From the NCBI GenBank assembly GCA_016711485.1, contig JADJSX010000023.1, forward strand, positions 650,001 through 714,000: DNA of 64,000 bases, written 5' to 3'. This document shows positions 36,159 through 44,586 of the stretch, piece after piece. A program made the position numbers and the translations under genes. Source of the stretch: Leptospiraceae bacterium (GTDB taxonomy: Bacteria > Spirochaetota > Leptospiria > Leptospirales > Leptospiraceae). The notes below the pieces were generated by a model. It did no database searches. It worked only from the letters and a program-made list of their open reading frames with translations, and was not told the origin of the DNA. Within the stretch, counting starts at the first letter, position 1, and the number at the start of each line of letters is the position of its first letter.

Positions 36159-36249
36159 GGTAGCGAGTATTATCCTTTTGCTAACAGCTCGCTACCACGG
36201 ATGATAGACTTTCTACTTCTAGAGATTCCCGATTACGGATTTCGGGAAT
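36159..36249. repeat. two hairpins between moeA and ileS
   Basis: GGTAGCGAG/CTCGCTACC (36159-36167, 36188-36196) and ATTCCCGA/TCGGGAAT (36225-36232, 36242-36249) are inverted repeats in the convergent gap 36091-36323. The second sits in a string, CCGATTACGGATTTCGGGAA, that looks like a dispersed repeat. Neither has a clear T run, so terminator function is only possible. Confidence 0.5.
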
Positions 36250-36323
36250 GACAAATACAAGTCTCCCAGAAAAAAATCGAATCAGAACTCATAACCACTC
36301 TATTTGTGTATAAGTGGCTAATT

Positions 36324-39074
36324 TTAACCAACCGCTCCCTTACATCTCTCACACAGTCCACCTTTGTGGATATCGCGTGTATGTCGCCAACAGCGAGGAC
36401 ACTCAGGATTAGCCGGAAGAGTGACTTCGACTAAGAATTCTTCGTTTTCGGCAGAGCTGAGAAGAGTATGTTCGATTGAATTCCCAATTGGTTCAAATTC
36501 TACTTGAGAAACAACATAGAAAAGTTCAAATTCCTCTCTAGTGAATAACTTTTCCAAAATAGAAGAATTTTTATAACTTACAAAAAGTTTTGCTTCGAGG
36601 GATTTCCCGATTTTTCCATTTTGACGAGCGTTTTCGAGTGCTTTTTGGATAAGTTCTTTTGTCTCGAATACTTTTTCGAATTTCTGAATTAAGACTTCGT
36701 TTTTGTAAGCACTTAAGTCAGGAAATTTTTCTAGGAAAACGGAGGATTTTTTCCCATAACTTTCCCAGACTTCTTCAGAGGTAAAACTAAGTACAGGTGC
36801 TAGTAATACGACTAACGATTCGAGGATAAGGGCTAACGCAGTGCAAGAAGAACGTCTAGTTTTAGAATCTCTTCTGTCACAATACATTCTATCTCGGATG
36901 ATTTCGAAGTAGTCTTGTGAAAGTTCGCTCACACAAAACTTTAATACCTTTTGGTAAATCTGGTGGAACTGAAAGGTTTCATAAGATACTTTTAGATCTT
37001 CGCAGAGATTGTAAAGTTGTGCCAAGTAGTATTGATCGATTTCTTCCATTTCGGGATAAGGAACCGTATCCGCCTGTGTGTGACCGGCGAGATTTCCCAA
37101 AAGATAACGGAAAGTATTTCTGATTTTACGATACTGCTCGCTTACGTTTTTGATACTTTCTTTTCCGATTTTAACATCGTCCCGAAAGTCTTGGGAAGAA
37201 ACCCAAAGACGCAGAATATCGGCGCCGTAGACGTTTATGATGTCAGTTGTAGGATTAACGACATTACCCAATGACTTGGACATGGCATGACCTTTTTCGT
37301 CTAGCACATAACCATGCGTAAGCACAGTTTTAAAAGGAGGAATCCCACGTAACGCCATCGAAGGCCAAAGACTCGATTGAAACCAACCTCTATGTTGATC
37401 TGAACCTTCTAAATAAAGATCAGCTGGGGATTCCCCTTTGTAATCAAGCACTGCAAAATTAGAAACGCCGGAATCAAACCATACATCTAAAATATCATTT
37501 TCCTTTATAACGTCTTTTACATCTCCAAACGGCAATTGGATGTTAGGCGGAAGTAAATCTTTTGGCTCACGAGTATACCAAACTTCGATACCTTCTTTTT
37601 TTACGATGTCTACGAAATATTTAACAGTTTCGGGAGTCATAAAAGTTTCGCCGTTTGCCAATCGAAAAGCAGGAATTGGAACTCCCCAATTTCTTTGGCG
37701 CGATAAACACCAGTCGGGGCGATTTTCTACCATCGAGCGGATACGGGTGATTCCCCAATCTGGAACCCATTTTACTTTATCGATTGCTTCGAGAGAATTT
37801 TTACGTAAATCCTTTTCGTCGATTTTAAAAAACCACTGCGGAGTTGCACGAAAAATCAAAGGTTTTTTACTTCTCCAACTATGTGGGTATTGATGTTCAA
37901 ATGTAGAGTAGTGAACTAACGCATTTTTTTCTTTAAGTAATTCGACGATTTTTGGATTTGCTTCGAATACTTGCAAACCTTCCATGAGCGCAAACTCATG
38001 CGTATACTTTCCACGATCATCTACAGGGCTATATGGTTCAAGTCCTGCGGCGATTCCCACTCTATAGTCATCCGTCCCATGACCGGGTGCGGTATGCACA
38101 CAACCAGTTCCCGCTTCTAAAGTTACATGATTTCCAAAAAGAGGAATCGAAACTCTATCAATAAAAGGATGTTGAAATTTTAGTTTAGATAATTCATCAG
38201 AAGAAATGGATTTTACTTTTTCTAATTTGATTTCACATTTTGCTTCTACGGATTCTTTGAGTCCATCGGCTAATATGAGTTTTCCATAAGACTCGGAGGA
38301 ATACACGGAGTATTCGATGTCTTTGTTAAAACAAATTGCCAAGTTCGCAGGAAGAGTCCAAGGAGTTGTTGTCCAGATGAGGCAACTTGTATTAGCCTCT
38401 CCGATGACTGGAAATTTTACATAGATAGAAGGCGAGGTATGGTTTGCATACTCGATCTCTGCCTCTGCGTGAGCGGTGCCGAGCGCAATACACCAATAAA
38501 CTGGCTTTTTGCCTTTGTAAACATAACCGTTACTAAATAAATCTCCGAAGACTTCGATGATCTTCGCTTCATAGTCAGGACTCATCGTGAGATACTTTCT
38601 GTCTTCGTCAAAGAAACAAAGAAAGCGACTTAAGTCTTCGCTCTGTTTGCCTACAAATTCATTTGCATACTCGCGACATTTTTTACGAAGTTCGGTTGGA
38701 CTTGTGTTCGGTGCATCCTTACCGAGATTCTTCAGAACCTGCACTTCAATCGGAAGACCATGACAATCCCAGCCGGGAATAATATCTGTATGAAAGCCCG
38801 CGAGGTGTTTTGATTTTACAATGATGTCTTTTAAAATTTTATTTAAAGAATGACCCACATGAAAATTTCCGTTCGCATACGGAGGACCGTCATGGAGCAC
38901 ATATGTTTTAGCGGTTGCACGAGCTTCACGCATTTTGGTAAAAAGTTTTTCCTTTTTCCATTTGGTGATTGTTGTTTGCTCTCGTTTGGACAAATCCGCC
39001 TTCATCGGAAAATCTGTCGTCGGCAATATTACTGTCTTTGAGTAAGGGTTTTCTTGTTTTTTATCTTCTTTCAT
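36324..39074 (-). CDS. ileS: isoleucyl-tRNA synthetase
   Basis: 916 residues, class I synthetase of the bacterial type. The HIGH motif is in GNFHVGHSLNKIL and the KMSKS equivalent in GHAMSKSLGNVV. The editing domain (TTTPWTLPANLA, HTAPGHGTDD) is present. The C-terminus keeps the zinc-binding tail CPRCWRHTRDIHKGGLCERC. Essential for translation. Transcribed alone; upstream there is a large perfect palindrome. Confidence 0.97.
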   Translation of the reverse strand: MKEDKKQENPYSKTVILPTTDFPMKADLSKREQTTITKWKKEKLFTKMREARATAKTYVLHDGPPYANGNFHVGHSLNKILKDIIVKSKHLAGFHTDIIPGWDCHGLPIEVQVLKNLGKDAPNTSPTELRKKCREYANEFVGKQSEDLSRFLCFFDEDRKYLTMSPDYEAKIIEVFGDLFSNGYVYKGKKPVYWCIALGTAHAEAEIEYANHTSPSIYVKFPVIGEANTSCLIWTTTPWTLPANLAICFNKDIEYSVYSSESYGKLILADGLKESVEAKCEIKLEKVKSISSDELSKLKFQHPFIDRVSIPLFGNHVTLEAGTGCVHTAPGHGTDDYRVGIAAGLEPYSPVDDRGKYTHEFALMEGLQVFEANPKIVELLKEKNALVHYSTFEHQYPHSWRSKKPLIFRATPQWFFKIDEKDLRKNSLEAIDKVKWVPDWGITRIRSMVENRPDWCLSRQRNWGVPIPAFRLANGETFMTPETVKYFVDIVKKEGIEVWYTREPKDLLPPNIQLPFGDVKDVIKENDILDVWFDSGVSNFAVLDYKGESPADLYLEGSDQHRGWFQSSLWPSMALRGIPPFKTVLTHGYVLDEKGHAMSKSLGNVVNPTTDIINVYGADILRLWVSSQDFRDDVKIGKESIKNVSEQYRKIRNTFRYLLGNLAGHTQADTVPYPEMEEIDQYYLAQLYNLCEDLKVSYETFQFHQIYQKVLKFCVSELSQDYFEIIRDRMYCDRRDSKTRRSSCTALALILESLVVLLAPVLSFTSEEVWESYGKKSSVFLEKFPDLSAYKNEVLIQKFEKVFETKELIQKALENARQNGKIGKSLEAKLFVSYKNSSILEKLFTREEFELFYVVSQVEFEPIGNSIEHTLLSSAENEEFLVEVTLPANPECPRCWRHTRDIHKGGLCERCKGAVG

Positions 39075-39267
39075 ACACTTGTCATTTTTTTAAAATAGGG
39101 AAATATTTCTATTGGAAAATTGTTTCAAGATTACCAGGCAAAGGCGAAGGCGAAGGTCGCGAATACTTGGAGCGAAGGGTGGAATGAACACAGATGAACA
39201 CGGATAAAGGATACGATATGCTTAATACAACGTCAGTTCGGTGTTCATTTGTCATCCCCGAATTCCT

Positions 39268-39323
39268 TTGTGAAACCTCTTGAAGGCGAACAAACGTTTG
39301 TTCGCCTTCAAGAGGTTTCACAA
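39268..39323. repeat. 56-bp perfect palindrome upstream of ileS
   Basis: Two 28-nt arms (39268-39295 and 39296-39323) are exact reverse complements with no loop: TTGTGAAACCTCTTGAAGGC... meets ...GCCTTCAAGAGGTTTCACAA. It lies about 190 bp upstream of the ileS start in a region (39075-39384) without genes. No T run follows, so it is not a simple terminator. Confidence 0.85.
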
Positions 39324-39384
39324 CTTCAAATGTCATTTCAAAGATTTCCACCGATAAAAGATTGGATTTGCTTAATATAATTTT

Positions 39385-39842
39385 CTAATCTACTGTATTT
39401 TTCATTATTTTCACGAATTCTTTTTGGAATTCTTTTAGGTCTGGTTCGTATGCATAGGCCGGATTACTCTTATCGATAAAAAATTCATCGTCAAATCGCC
39501 AGAGGAACCAAGAAGCTGCTATATAATTAATTTCATTTTCATATTCTATTTTTTTCAAAAGATTTAATCTCTTGTCAAAAATCCAAAAGCTAGACTTTAC
39601 AACTTCTTCATTCCAATATGGTATAATTCCAAATGTAAAAAGGAACGGGAAAAGCGAAAAAGCTTTTAAGTAGTCCTTTTTCCTTCGTTGTTGAGGAGCA
39701 TGAAATCCGATAATCCAATTTTCTTACTCTTTAAAATATTTTCTTCTTCATGCGTTAAATTATACTTAGCCGCATTTCGAACAAAGTAGTGCCTGCAATT
39801 GTTTAATGTTAGAATCAAAAGGATTATTTGGATTAGTTTCAT
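39385..39842 (-). pseudogene. small lipoprotein gene with a frameshift
   Basis: The ATG at 39842 opens MKLIQIILLILTLNNCRHYF, a lipoprotein signal with lipobox LNNC. The frame continues to KSKKI and is then lost. Another frame picks up GFHAPQQRRKKDYLKAFSLF, a hydrophobic segment, YIAASWFLWRFDDEFF and ends at TAG 39385-39387. Start to stop spans 458 nt, not a multiple of three, so one indel near 39700 separates the halves. True frameshift or sequencing error. Confidence 0.75.
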
Positions 39843-39946
39843 TGTTTTAATTTCGCAAAAAAATTCTATTTTGTTAATAGGTAATTACCCTGATTAGGGA
39901 GACTAGCTATTCGTTTGTATAAAAAGGAAACCAATGGAGAAAATGG

Positions 39947-40197
39947 ATGAAATATGAATTGACTGACCATGCAAAGTAAGTCTTGACAGAAGAGGTATAC
40001 CTATTGAGTATATGGAACGAACTATCATTGATCCAGATTTGAAACATGAGCATGCAACGGACAAACAATTGGAACATAGGCTGAAAGTAATTCCAGAAAA
40101 GGAAAATCGGGTATTTAGAGTGATCGTAAATGTAGTGACATTTCCAATACGAATTGTTACTACATTTTTTGATAGAAAGATGAAGGGAAAATTATGA
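39947..40197 (+). pseudogene. DUF4258-like toxin with disrupted 5' end
   Basis: The first codons (ATG 39947) read MKYELTDHAK and stop at TAA 39977-39979. The protein resumes in a different frame as RGIPIEYMERTIIDPDLKHE and ends VTFPIRIVTTFFDRKMKGKL. The whole pattern fits DUF4258 proteins, toxin-like partners of DUF2283. A shortened product from the ATG at 40012 (61 residues) is possible but would lack the first ~25 residues. Overlaps the DUF2283 start by 4 nt. Confidence 0.7.
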
Positions 40198-40349
40198 AAC
40201 TTAAAATAGATGAAAAAGCAGACGCATTGTATTTACGCTTGGATGATTCAGAAATAATCGAGTCCGAAGAAATAACTTCTGGTATTGTTTTAGATTTTAA
40301 CAAGGAAGGACAAATTGTTGGCGTCGAAATCTTAGGTTTATCTCATTGA
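40194..40349 (+). CDS. DUF2283 family antitoxin-like protein
   Basis: 51 residues: MKLKIDEKADALYLRLDDSE and GIVLDFNKEGQIVGVEILG, an exact match to the DUF2283 pattern ('D..aDaLYi.l', 'g.vlDfd..G.ivGiEil'). DUF2283 genes follow DUF4258 genes in TA-like pairs. It starts within the last codon of the broken DUF4258 gene. Confidence 0.85.
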   Translation: MKLKIDEKADALYLRLDDSEIIESEEITSGIVLDFNKEGQIVGVEILGLSH

Positions 40350-40411
40350 TCAAAGTTGATTAACTTTAAATCTTTGCAGTTTGAAATTGCGTCGGTAGCG
40401 TGATATAACTA

Positions 40412-40519
40412 GCATTATCCGCTAAAGCAATTGAGTTTAAAGACAGGGACTTTAGTTCTCGACAAGAAGAGCGGCTTTGGTTTCTGGAGAAGGAATTAAG
40501 GATTTCGTTGGGGTTGTGA
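40412..40519 (+). repeat. 36-codon module, copy 1 (headless)
   Basis: 108 nt ending in TGA encode ALSAKAIEFKDRDFSSRQ and RLWFLEKELRISLGL. An in-frame TAA lies just upstream, so there is no start. Copies of exactly the same length end at 42297 and 43939. Copies 1 and 2 differ by four synonymous and two amino-acid changes, which points to divergence while coding. Confidence 0.8.
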
Positions 40520-40635
40520 ATCAATGTCTGAACTATGATTTCTTTGATTATAATGATTCGAACACAACTGGTTTTGTTGCTTGAGGATAATTTGTATTTG
40601 CTTGCCATATTTATTTTCTCTTTCCTTTATGTCAG

Positions 40636-40950
40636 TTATATGTCAGACTTTTTCTCATAAAAACAAATTCCTATTCGTTGAATATGATCGAGTAGATCAG
40701 AATTATTTATTTGATGGTAAATCGAAATATCAAATTTGTAAGGTAAAAATAAATCATCCAATTTTAATAGAATTTGATTCAGAATCGTTAGGTTCAAGAC
40801 ATTTCCTTTAAGTGTAATATCAATATCGGAACCATTTTTAAAATTTCCTTTTGCTCGTGAACCATAGATAATCGCCTTTTCTATTTCTGGAACTGTAGCG
40901 AATACGCTTTGTATGTCGGTGATTGCTTTTTCTTTAAGTCCAAATTTCAT
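40636..40950 (-). CDS. MNT-type nucleotidyltransferase (HI0073-like)
   Basis: 104 residues with AIIYGSRAKGNFKNGSDIDITL, an intact GSx10DxD motif. The gene overlaps the preceding partner gene by 4 nt. In HI0073/HI0074 pairs this is the catalytic subunit. It probably AMPylates or otherwise modifies the partner or its RNA target. Confidence 0.88.
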   Translation of the reverse strand: MKFGLKEKAITDIQSVFATVPEIEKAIIYGSRAKGNFKNGSDIDITLKGNVLNLTILNQILLKLDDLFLPYKFDISIYHQINNSDLLDHIQRIGICFYEKKSDI

Positions 40951-41348
40951 AATAGAGTTTTCATTTTTTCTACGAATGATTCGAAAAGGAAAAAATATTT
41001 GTTTCTAATTTTATTTACTATTTCCTCCGCAATCTCTTCACTGTAGGTGTGAGAGGAGGCAATTCTACTTTTTATCATTCCCATCCATTCATCGCCATCA
41101 GTAATTAATTCACTTTTAAATGCTTCCGTTATTGCATCTCTTGAACCATAAATAGATTGAATACCTCTATCAGTTAAAAAATCTTTCATTACATTCCACG
41201 CCAACTCATACGTATACTCAAATACTTGGATGAGACCTTGTTTTTCTAGTTCATTGAGTTCGCCTTTATCAATAAATTTCTTTAGTTGTGAAGTTGCCTT
41301 TTGGTAATTGGAAAATCTTTGTTTCCATCGTATATCTTTTTCTTCCAT
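40947..41348 (-). CDS. nucleotidyltransferase substrate-binding protein (HI0074 family, HEPN fold)
   Basis: 133 residues, all helical: RWKQRFSNYQKATSQLKKFI, LIQVFEYTYELAWNVMKDFL, YGSRDAITEAF and MIKSRIASSHTYSEEIAEEI. This is the NTase_sub_bind/HI0074 family, a HEPN-fold partner of MNT proteins. First gene of a two-gene toxin-antitoxin-like operon with 40636-40950. Confidence 0.9.
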   Translation of the reverse strand: MEEKDIRWKQRFSNYQKATSQLKKFIDKGELNELEKQGLIQVFEYTYELAWNVMKDFLTDRGIQSIYGSRDAITEAFKSELITDGDEWMGMIKSRIASSHTYSEEIAEEIVNKIRNKYFFLFESFVEKMKTLL

Positions 41349-41607
41349 TTAAGTTTTAATCCTCCTTCTCATTTATACGATTTCTCAAAAAGAATTGCGT
41401 CTTACAACTTCGGATATGTCGAAATGGTTCATACTGATTCACTTTTCTATAAAATTTTAAGCAACGCTTGAATGAAATCAGTATATATGCTCGATAAACT
41501 TAGAAAGTTCTCTGCCAATTTCGATTAGTTCATTGTTGTTAGTGTTCCGACCTGTCGCATCATAATCAATATCTTACGCAATTGCCATGAAGATCGGATA
41601 ATCGTCT

Positions 41608-41787
41608 AAAGTCTTTTTTGTATTTAGCAATTTTTAAAAGGTTGACATCATCAGGAAAGTATACCAATAAATCAATATCGCTATTTTCCTTTTCTTCTTC
41701 TCTAGAGCGCGACCCAAACAGATACACCTTGTTAGCCTCTATTTTTTTTTAATCCTTTACTATCTCAATTATCTCATTCGTTTTCAT
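41608..41787 (-). pseudogene. mntA fragment, duplicate of the gene at 44299-44586
   Basis: Reads MKTNEIIEIVKD then TAA, then ANKVYLFGSRSREEEKENS and DIDLLVYFPDDVNLLKIAKY before homology ends. The intact copy at 44299-44586 has the same sequence with a short in-frame stretch where the A run and stop are here. The similarity also covers the upstream region: 41618-41872 and 44414-44671 are near-identical, a ~255-bp duplication including promoter DNA. Confidence 0.85.
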
Positions 41788-41853
41788 AACGTTCTCTCAA
41801 AGTAAATAATATATGGGGTTACTTTAAAAGCAAGTTGAAAAACTGTTGTCTGA

Positions 41854-41951
41854 ACTGTGATTTGTGTGATTATTCTGATTCGGACAAAAGAATACTTGGT
41901 AACGAAATCATAATAATCTTTTAACCGTAAAATTCACAGTTCAGACTATTA
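41854..41951. repeat. palindromic repeat with TCTGAACTGTGA ends
   Basis: Begins CTGAACTGTGATTTGTGTG and ends TCACAGTTCAG, inverted copies of each other. Half copies occur at about 40524-40562, 44645-44690 (left end) and 42298-42312 (right end). This looks like a widespread dispersed hairpin repeat. Rest of the gap 41349-42305: besides the mntA fragment, a possible C-terminal gene relic (41984-42107, minus; KNTIFYYKDVYKELPIPQ) and a 14-bp hairpin at 42084-42120. Confidence 0.65.
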
Positions 41952-42189
41952 TTTTCAAGGGATTCAGTGGTTACTCTTTTACTCCTGTAGACTTTTTCCA
42001 AGATCTACGACTTCCTTTATTTGAGGAATAGGTAATTCTTTGTAAACATCTTTGTAATAGAAAATTGTATTTTTATTATGAAAAACTTTGTAAGAAGGAA
42101 GTTTTGCTTCTTACAAAGTTCTATTGTTCAATCTTTCAAACGTATCTCAAGCAAATTTTTTACTCTCATAAACCTTAAAATAATAATCA

Positions 42190-42297
42190 GCATTATCCGC
42201 TAGAGCAATTGAATTTAAAGATAGAGACTTTAGCTCTCGACAAGAAGAGCGGCTTTGGTTTCTGGAGAAGGAATTAAGGATTTCGTCGGGGTTGTGA
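42190..42297 (+). repeat. 36-codon module, copy 2 (headless)
   Basis: Same 108-nt module as 40412-40519: ALSARAIEFKDRDFSSRQ ... LRISSGL and TGA. An in-frame TAA sits one codon upstream of it. It abuts the right end of the CTGAACTGTGA-type repeat, which in turn forms the end of the Imm26 gene. Confidence 0.8.
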
Positions 42298-42305
42298 ATC
42301 ACCGT

Positions 42306-42818
42306 TCAGACAGCAATCTTCTGTTTGTGCTTAGGCAACTGCTGGCTGTGCATACCATCAGGATTCATTTGTTCTAAATGACGATTTTTACGACCCATAA
42401 AATAGTCACTCAATCTTTGTTCTACCTGCTGTGGCTGCCATACGGCAAATCGTTCTAAACCGTTACATTCTTTTTTAGTTGCATTCTTTACTGTTCCGTC
42501 GGAATAAATAATTTTAAACTTATCAGGAGAAAGTAAATCTTGCGTATAACGTGGAGGAAGAACATCAAACGTTTTTTCTAGTGGGAGTTTACCAATCTTA
42601 GACCAACGTCCATCGGTTACTGCATAGTTATTCACAGAAATTATAAACAAAATAGGACTAGAAACAATCTTCGACAAATCAGATAGCTCTTCTGTAGAAC
42701 GAAGATCATAAAAAGCAAACGACGTTCCCTCTAAAATTCTCGCATAACCATAGAATCCTTTTTCAAGAGGAACTTTTACAATCGCTCCAATTGTTCTTTG
42801 TTGTTTGTTCGTTTTCAT
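42306..42818 (-). CDS. Imm26-family immunity protein
   Basis: 170 residues. IGAIVKVPLEKGFYGYARIL, FAFYDLRS, ILFIISVNNYAVTDGRWSKIG and ECNGLERFAVWQPQQVEQRL follow the Imm26 pattern of polymorphic-toxin immunity proteins. No toxin gene is adjacent, so it may be an orphan. The last codons and the TGA stop (42306-42308) fall in the terminal sequence of a dispersed repeat (GTCTGAACGGTGA on the minus strand), so the native C-terminus may have been replaced. Confidence 0.8.
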   Translation of the reverse strand: MKTNKQQRTIGAIVKVPLEKGFYGYARILEGTSFAFYDLRSTEELSDLSKIVSSPILFIISVNNYAVTDGRWSKIGKLPLEKTFDVLPPRYTQDLLSPDKFKIIYSDGTVKNATKKECNGLERFAVWQPQQVEQRLSDYFMGRKNRHLEQMNPDGMHSQQLPKHKQKIAV

Positions 42819-42960
42819 AGTCGTCTCTTAACGTTTTACTAGATGCAATAAAAAAAGTAAAATAGAAATTGTCCCAAAAAGCTTAATTGCAGCGGAGAGA
42901 AAAAGGAAAAAAAGATTTTATTAATTTCATTCTATTGTTAGATTGACATAGAGCCTAAGA

Positions 42961-43293
42961 ATGCAAACGAATCAACTAACCAAATACTTAAACGAAATGC
43001 ATGCTATCATTGTACAAAAATTTTCTCCCGAAAGAATTTATATCTTTGGTTCTTTTGCGAGAGGGGAAGCAACTAATGATAGTGACTTAGACCTCTTACT
43101 AGAATTTAAAGAAATTCCTAATAAAAGAAACCTCACTATACAAATTAGAAAAGCTTTAGCTGATATTCCCTGCGCCAAAGATATATTAGTTGCAACGCCC
43201 GAAGAAATGGAAAATTACAAAGATAAAAACTGGTCTATCTATTCACAGGCTCAGAAAGAAGGAAAGGTTATCTATGATAGAAAAATCAAGTGA
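42961..43293 (+). CDS. MntA-like nucleotidyltransferase
   Basis: 110 residues with IYIFGSFARGEATNDSDLDLLLEF, intact GSx10DxD. It overlaps the following HEPN gene by 20 nt, the usual MNT-HEPN toxin-antitoxin layout, in which the MNT protein silences the HEPN RNase. Because the HEPN gene is split by an inserted element, this antitoxin may be without a partner. Confidence 0.9.
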   Translation: MQTNQLTKYLNEMHAIIVQKFSPERIYIFGSFARGEATNDSDLDLLLEFKEIPNKRNLTIQIRKALADIPCAKDILVATPEEMENYKDKNWSIYSQAQKEGKVIYDRKIK

Positions 43294-43779
43294 GTGGAAG
43301 CAGTGGATTTTGTATTCAGAAGAAGATTTACAAAGCGCAGAAACCTTGTTATCCAGTGAAAATACATTTCCTAGAAATGTATGCTATTTGAGTCAACAAT
43401 CAGTTGAAAAAGCTCTAAAAGCAATATTCGTATTTCTGAATATGTCTTTTGCGAAAATTCATGATTTAGAAGCGTTATACGCCAAGCTTCCTAGCGATAT
43501 ATACCAAATGACAAAAGTAATTACCCAAAGGGACTTTATTTAAATAGCATTTGGTATAGACCAAACGCACTTTTCTAATTTCAAAATAGGTATTTTCTTT
43601 TGGCGTTTGGTATAAAAGATAAATTAAATTTAGAAGGACTTTCTGAACTTTCTGAGTGGGCTGTTGAAGCTAGATACCCTGGAGATACTATGCCGCCAAC
43701 AGAGAATGATGCTAATTTTTCTATCAGTGTTGCAAGAAGAAATATTTATTCTATTAAACTTTTATTGGAAGATGGATAA
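43274..43779 (+). pseudogene. HEPN-domain toxin interrupted by a miniature element
   Basis: The N-terminal part reads WKQWILYSEEDLQSAETLLS and YLSQQSVEKALKAIFVFLN. The C-terminal part (43615-43779) reads LSELSEWAVEARYPGDTMPP and ENDANFSISVARRN. In between is a 111-bp element plus a 2-bp TA duplication. Deleting 113 nt gives 393 nt, exactly 131 codons, with PSDIKDKLNLEG across the junction. As it stands translation stops after 89 residues, in element sequence. Confidence 0.92.
43502..43612. mobile_element. TA-family MITE, composite (55 + 56 bp)
   Basis: Unit 1 (43502-43556) has perfect TACCAAATG/CATTTGGTA ends and equals the 55-bp element at 10129-10183. Unit 2 (43557-43612) has ACCAAACGC/GCGTTTGGT ends. 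TA at 43500-43501 and 43613-43614 is the target duplication. No coding capacity; probably moved by an IS630/Tc1-type transposase elsewhere in the genome. Confidence 0.85.
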
Positions 43780-43939
43780 TCTTCCCGTATGGAATCTCGC
43801 CATTGGTTTTACTTCTCTCACAGTAGAACGAGCATTATCCGCTAAAGCAATTGAATTTAAAGATAGGGACTTTAGTTCTCGACAAGAAGAGCGGCTTTGG
43901 TTTCTGGATAATGATTTGCCGGTTCCTTCGGGGTTGTAG
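43772..43939 (+). CDS. 55-residue hypothetical protein carrying the 36-codon module (copy 3)
   Basis: ATG 43772 overlaps the TAA of the broken HEPN gene (ATGGATAA), so it is probably translationally coupled. The sequence starts MDNLPVWNLAIGFTSLTVER and ends with the module ALSAKAIEFKDRDFSSRQ ... DNDLPVPSGL. It is the only one of three copies with a start. Family not recognised. A third component of the MNT-HEPN locus is possible. Confidence 0.5.
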   Translation: MDNLPVWNLAIGFTSLTVERALSAKAIEFKDRDFSSRQEERLWFLDNDLPVPSGL

Positions 43940-43970
43940 GTTTTGGAAATCAATAAAACAAATTTACGAG

Positions 43971-44309
43971 CTATCTTCCTAATATTTGATTTATCCCAAT
44001 TAATAGTTCTGGAATTTCATTCTTAGCCACAAGGTAAACTCTTTTATAATCAACTCCAAAGTATTGGTGGATTAAAATATTTCGCATATCTTTCCATGCT
44101 TGCCATTCAATTATAGGGTATGAATCTCTGCATTCTTCTGACACGCTCCCACATGCTTCTCCAATGATCTCTAGTAATCGAACTGTTGCATGTTGATAAA
44201 GTCGATGTGACAAAAAAGCTTCAAGGCTTTCAAAATGAGAAATAATCTGAATTAACTCCCCACAAGCATCTTGAATATGACTAAGGCGAATACTATCTTT
44301 ATCGTTCAT
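43971..44309 (-). CDS. hepT: HepT-like (DUF86) HEPN toxin
   Basis: 112 residues, helical, with the RNase motif Rx4HxY in MRNILIHQYFGVDY. SHRLYQHATVRLLEIIGEAC is the other conserved DUF86 helix. It overlaps the upstream mntA gene by 11 nt. In characterised HepT-MntA pairs the antitoxin AMPylates a Tyr in this motif. Appears intact. Confidence 0.92.
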   Translation of the reverse strand: MNDKDSIRLSHIQDACGELIQIISHFESLEAFLSHRLYQHATVRLLEIIGEACGSVSEECRDSYPIIEWQAWKDMRNILIHQYFGVDYKRVYLVAKNEIPELLIGINQILGR

Positions 44310-44586
44310 AGATCAACCTCATGTCTTTTTGAATATAGGGTAGTATTCTATCTGAGATAGATTCTGGAGTTAGTAGGTCAACCTTCTGATGAATTTGTTT
44401 TTCTAATAGTCCCTTGTATTTAGCAATTTTTAAAAGGTTGACATCATCAGGAAAATACACCAATAAATCTACATCACTATTTTCCTTTTCTTCTTCTCTA
44501 GAACGCGACCCAAACAGATACACCTTATTAGCCTCCGTTTGTATGAAAAAATCCTTTACTATCACAATTATCTCATTCGTTTTCAT
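44299..44586 (-). CDS. mntA: MntA-like nucleotidyltransferase antitoxin
   Basis: 95 residues. KVYLFGSRSREEEKENSDVD has the complete GSx10DxD motif. It lies upstream of and overlaps hepT, the canonical order. A truncated duplicate with the same upstream region lies at 41608-41787. The upstream gap 44587-44869 holds half of a dispersed repeat (44645-44690) and otherwise nothing recognisable. Confidence 0.92.
   Translation of the reverse strand: MKTNEIIVIVKDFFIQTEANKVYLFGSRSREEEKENSDVDLLVYFPDDVNLLKIAKYKGLLEKQIHQKVDLLTPESISDRILPYIQKDMRLIYER

Noticed and set aside
39109..39351. ORF on the minus strand upstream of ileS
   Set aside because: It runs through the 56-bp palindrome and has biased composition with no recognisable domain or ribosome-binding site.
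40366..40608. ORF starting MASKYKLSS on the minus strand
   Set aside because: Only the first residues resemble the small gene at 49954-50130. The rest is antisense to the 36-codon module and a dispersed repeat.
40412..43939. Integron cassette array with attC sites
   Set aside because: The equal-length modules between small genes suggested it, but they are coding, show no attC-type RYYYAAC/GTTRRRY arms, and no integrase is present.
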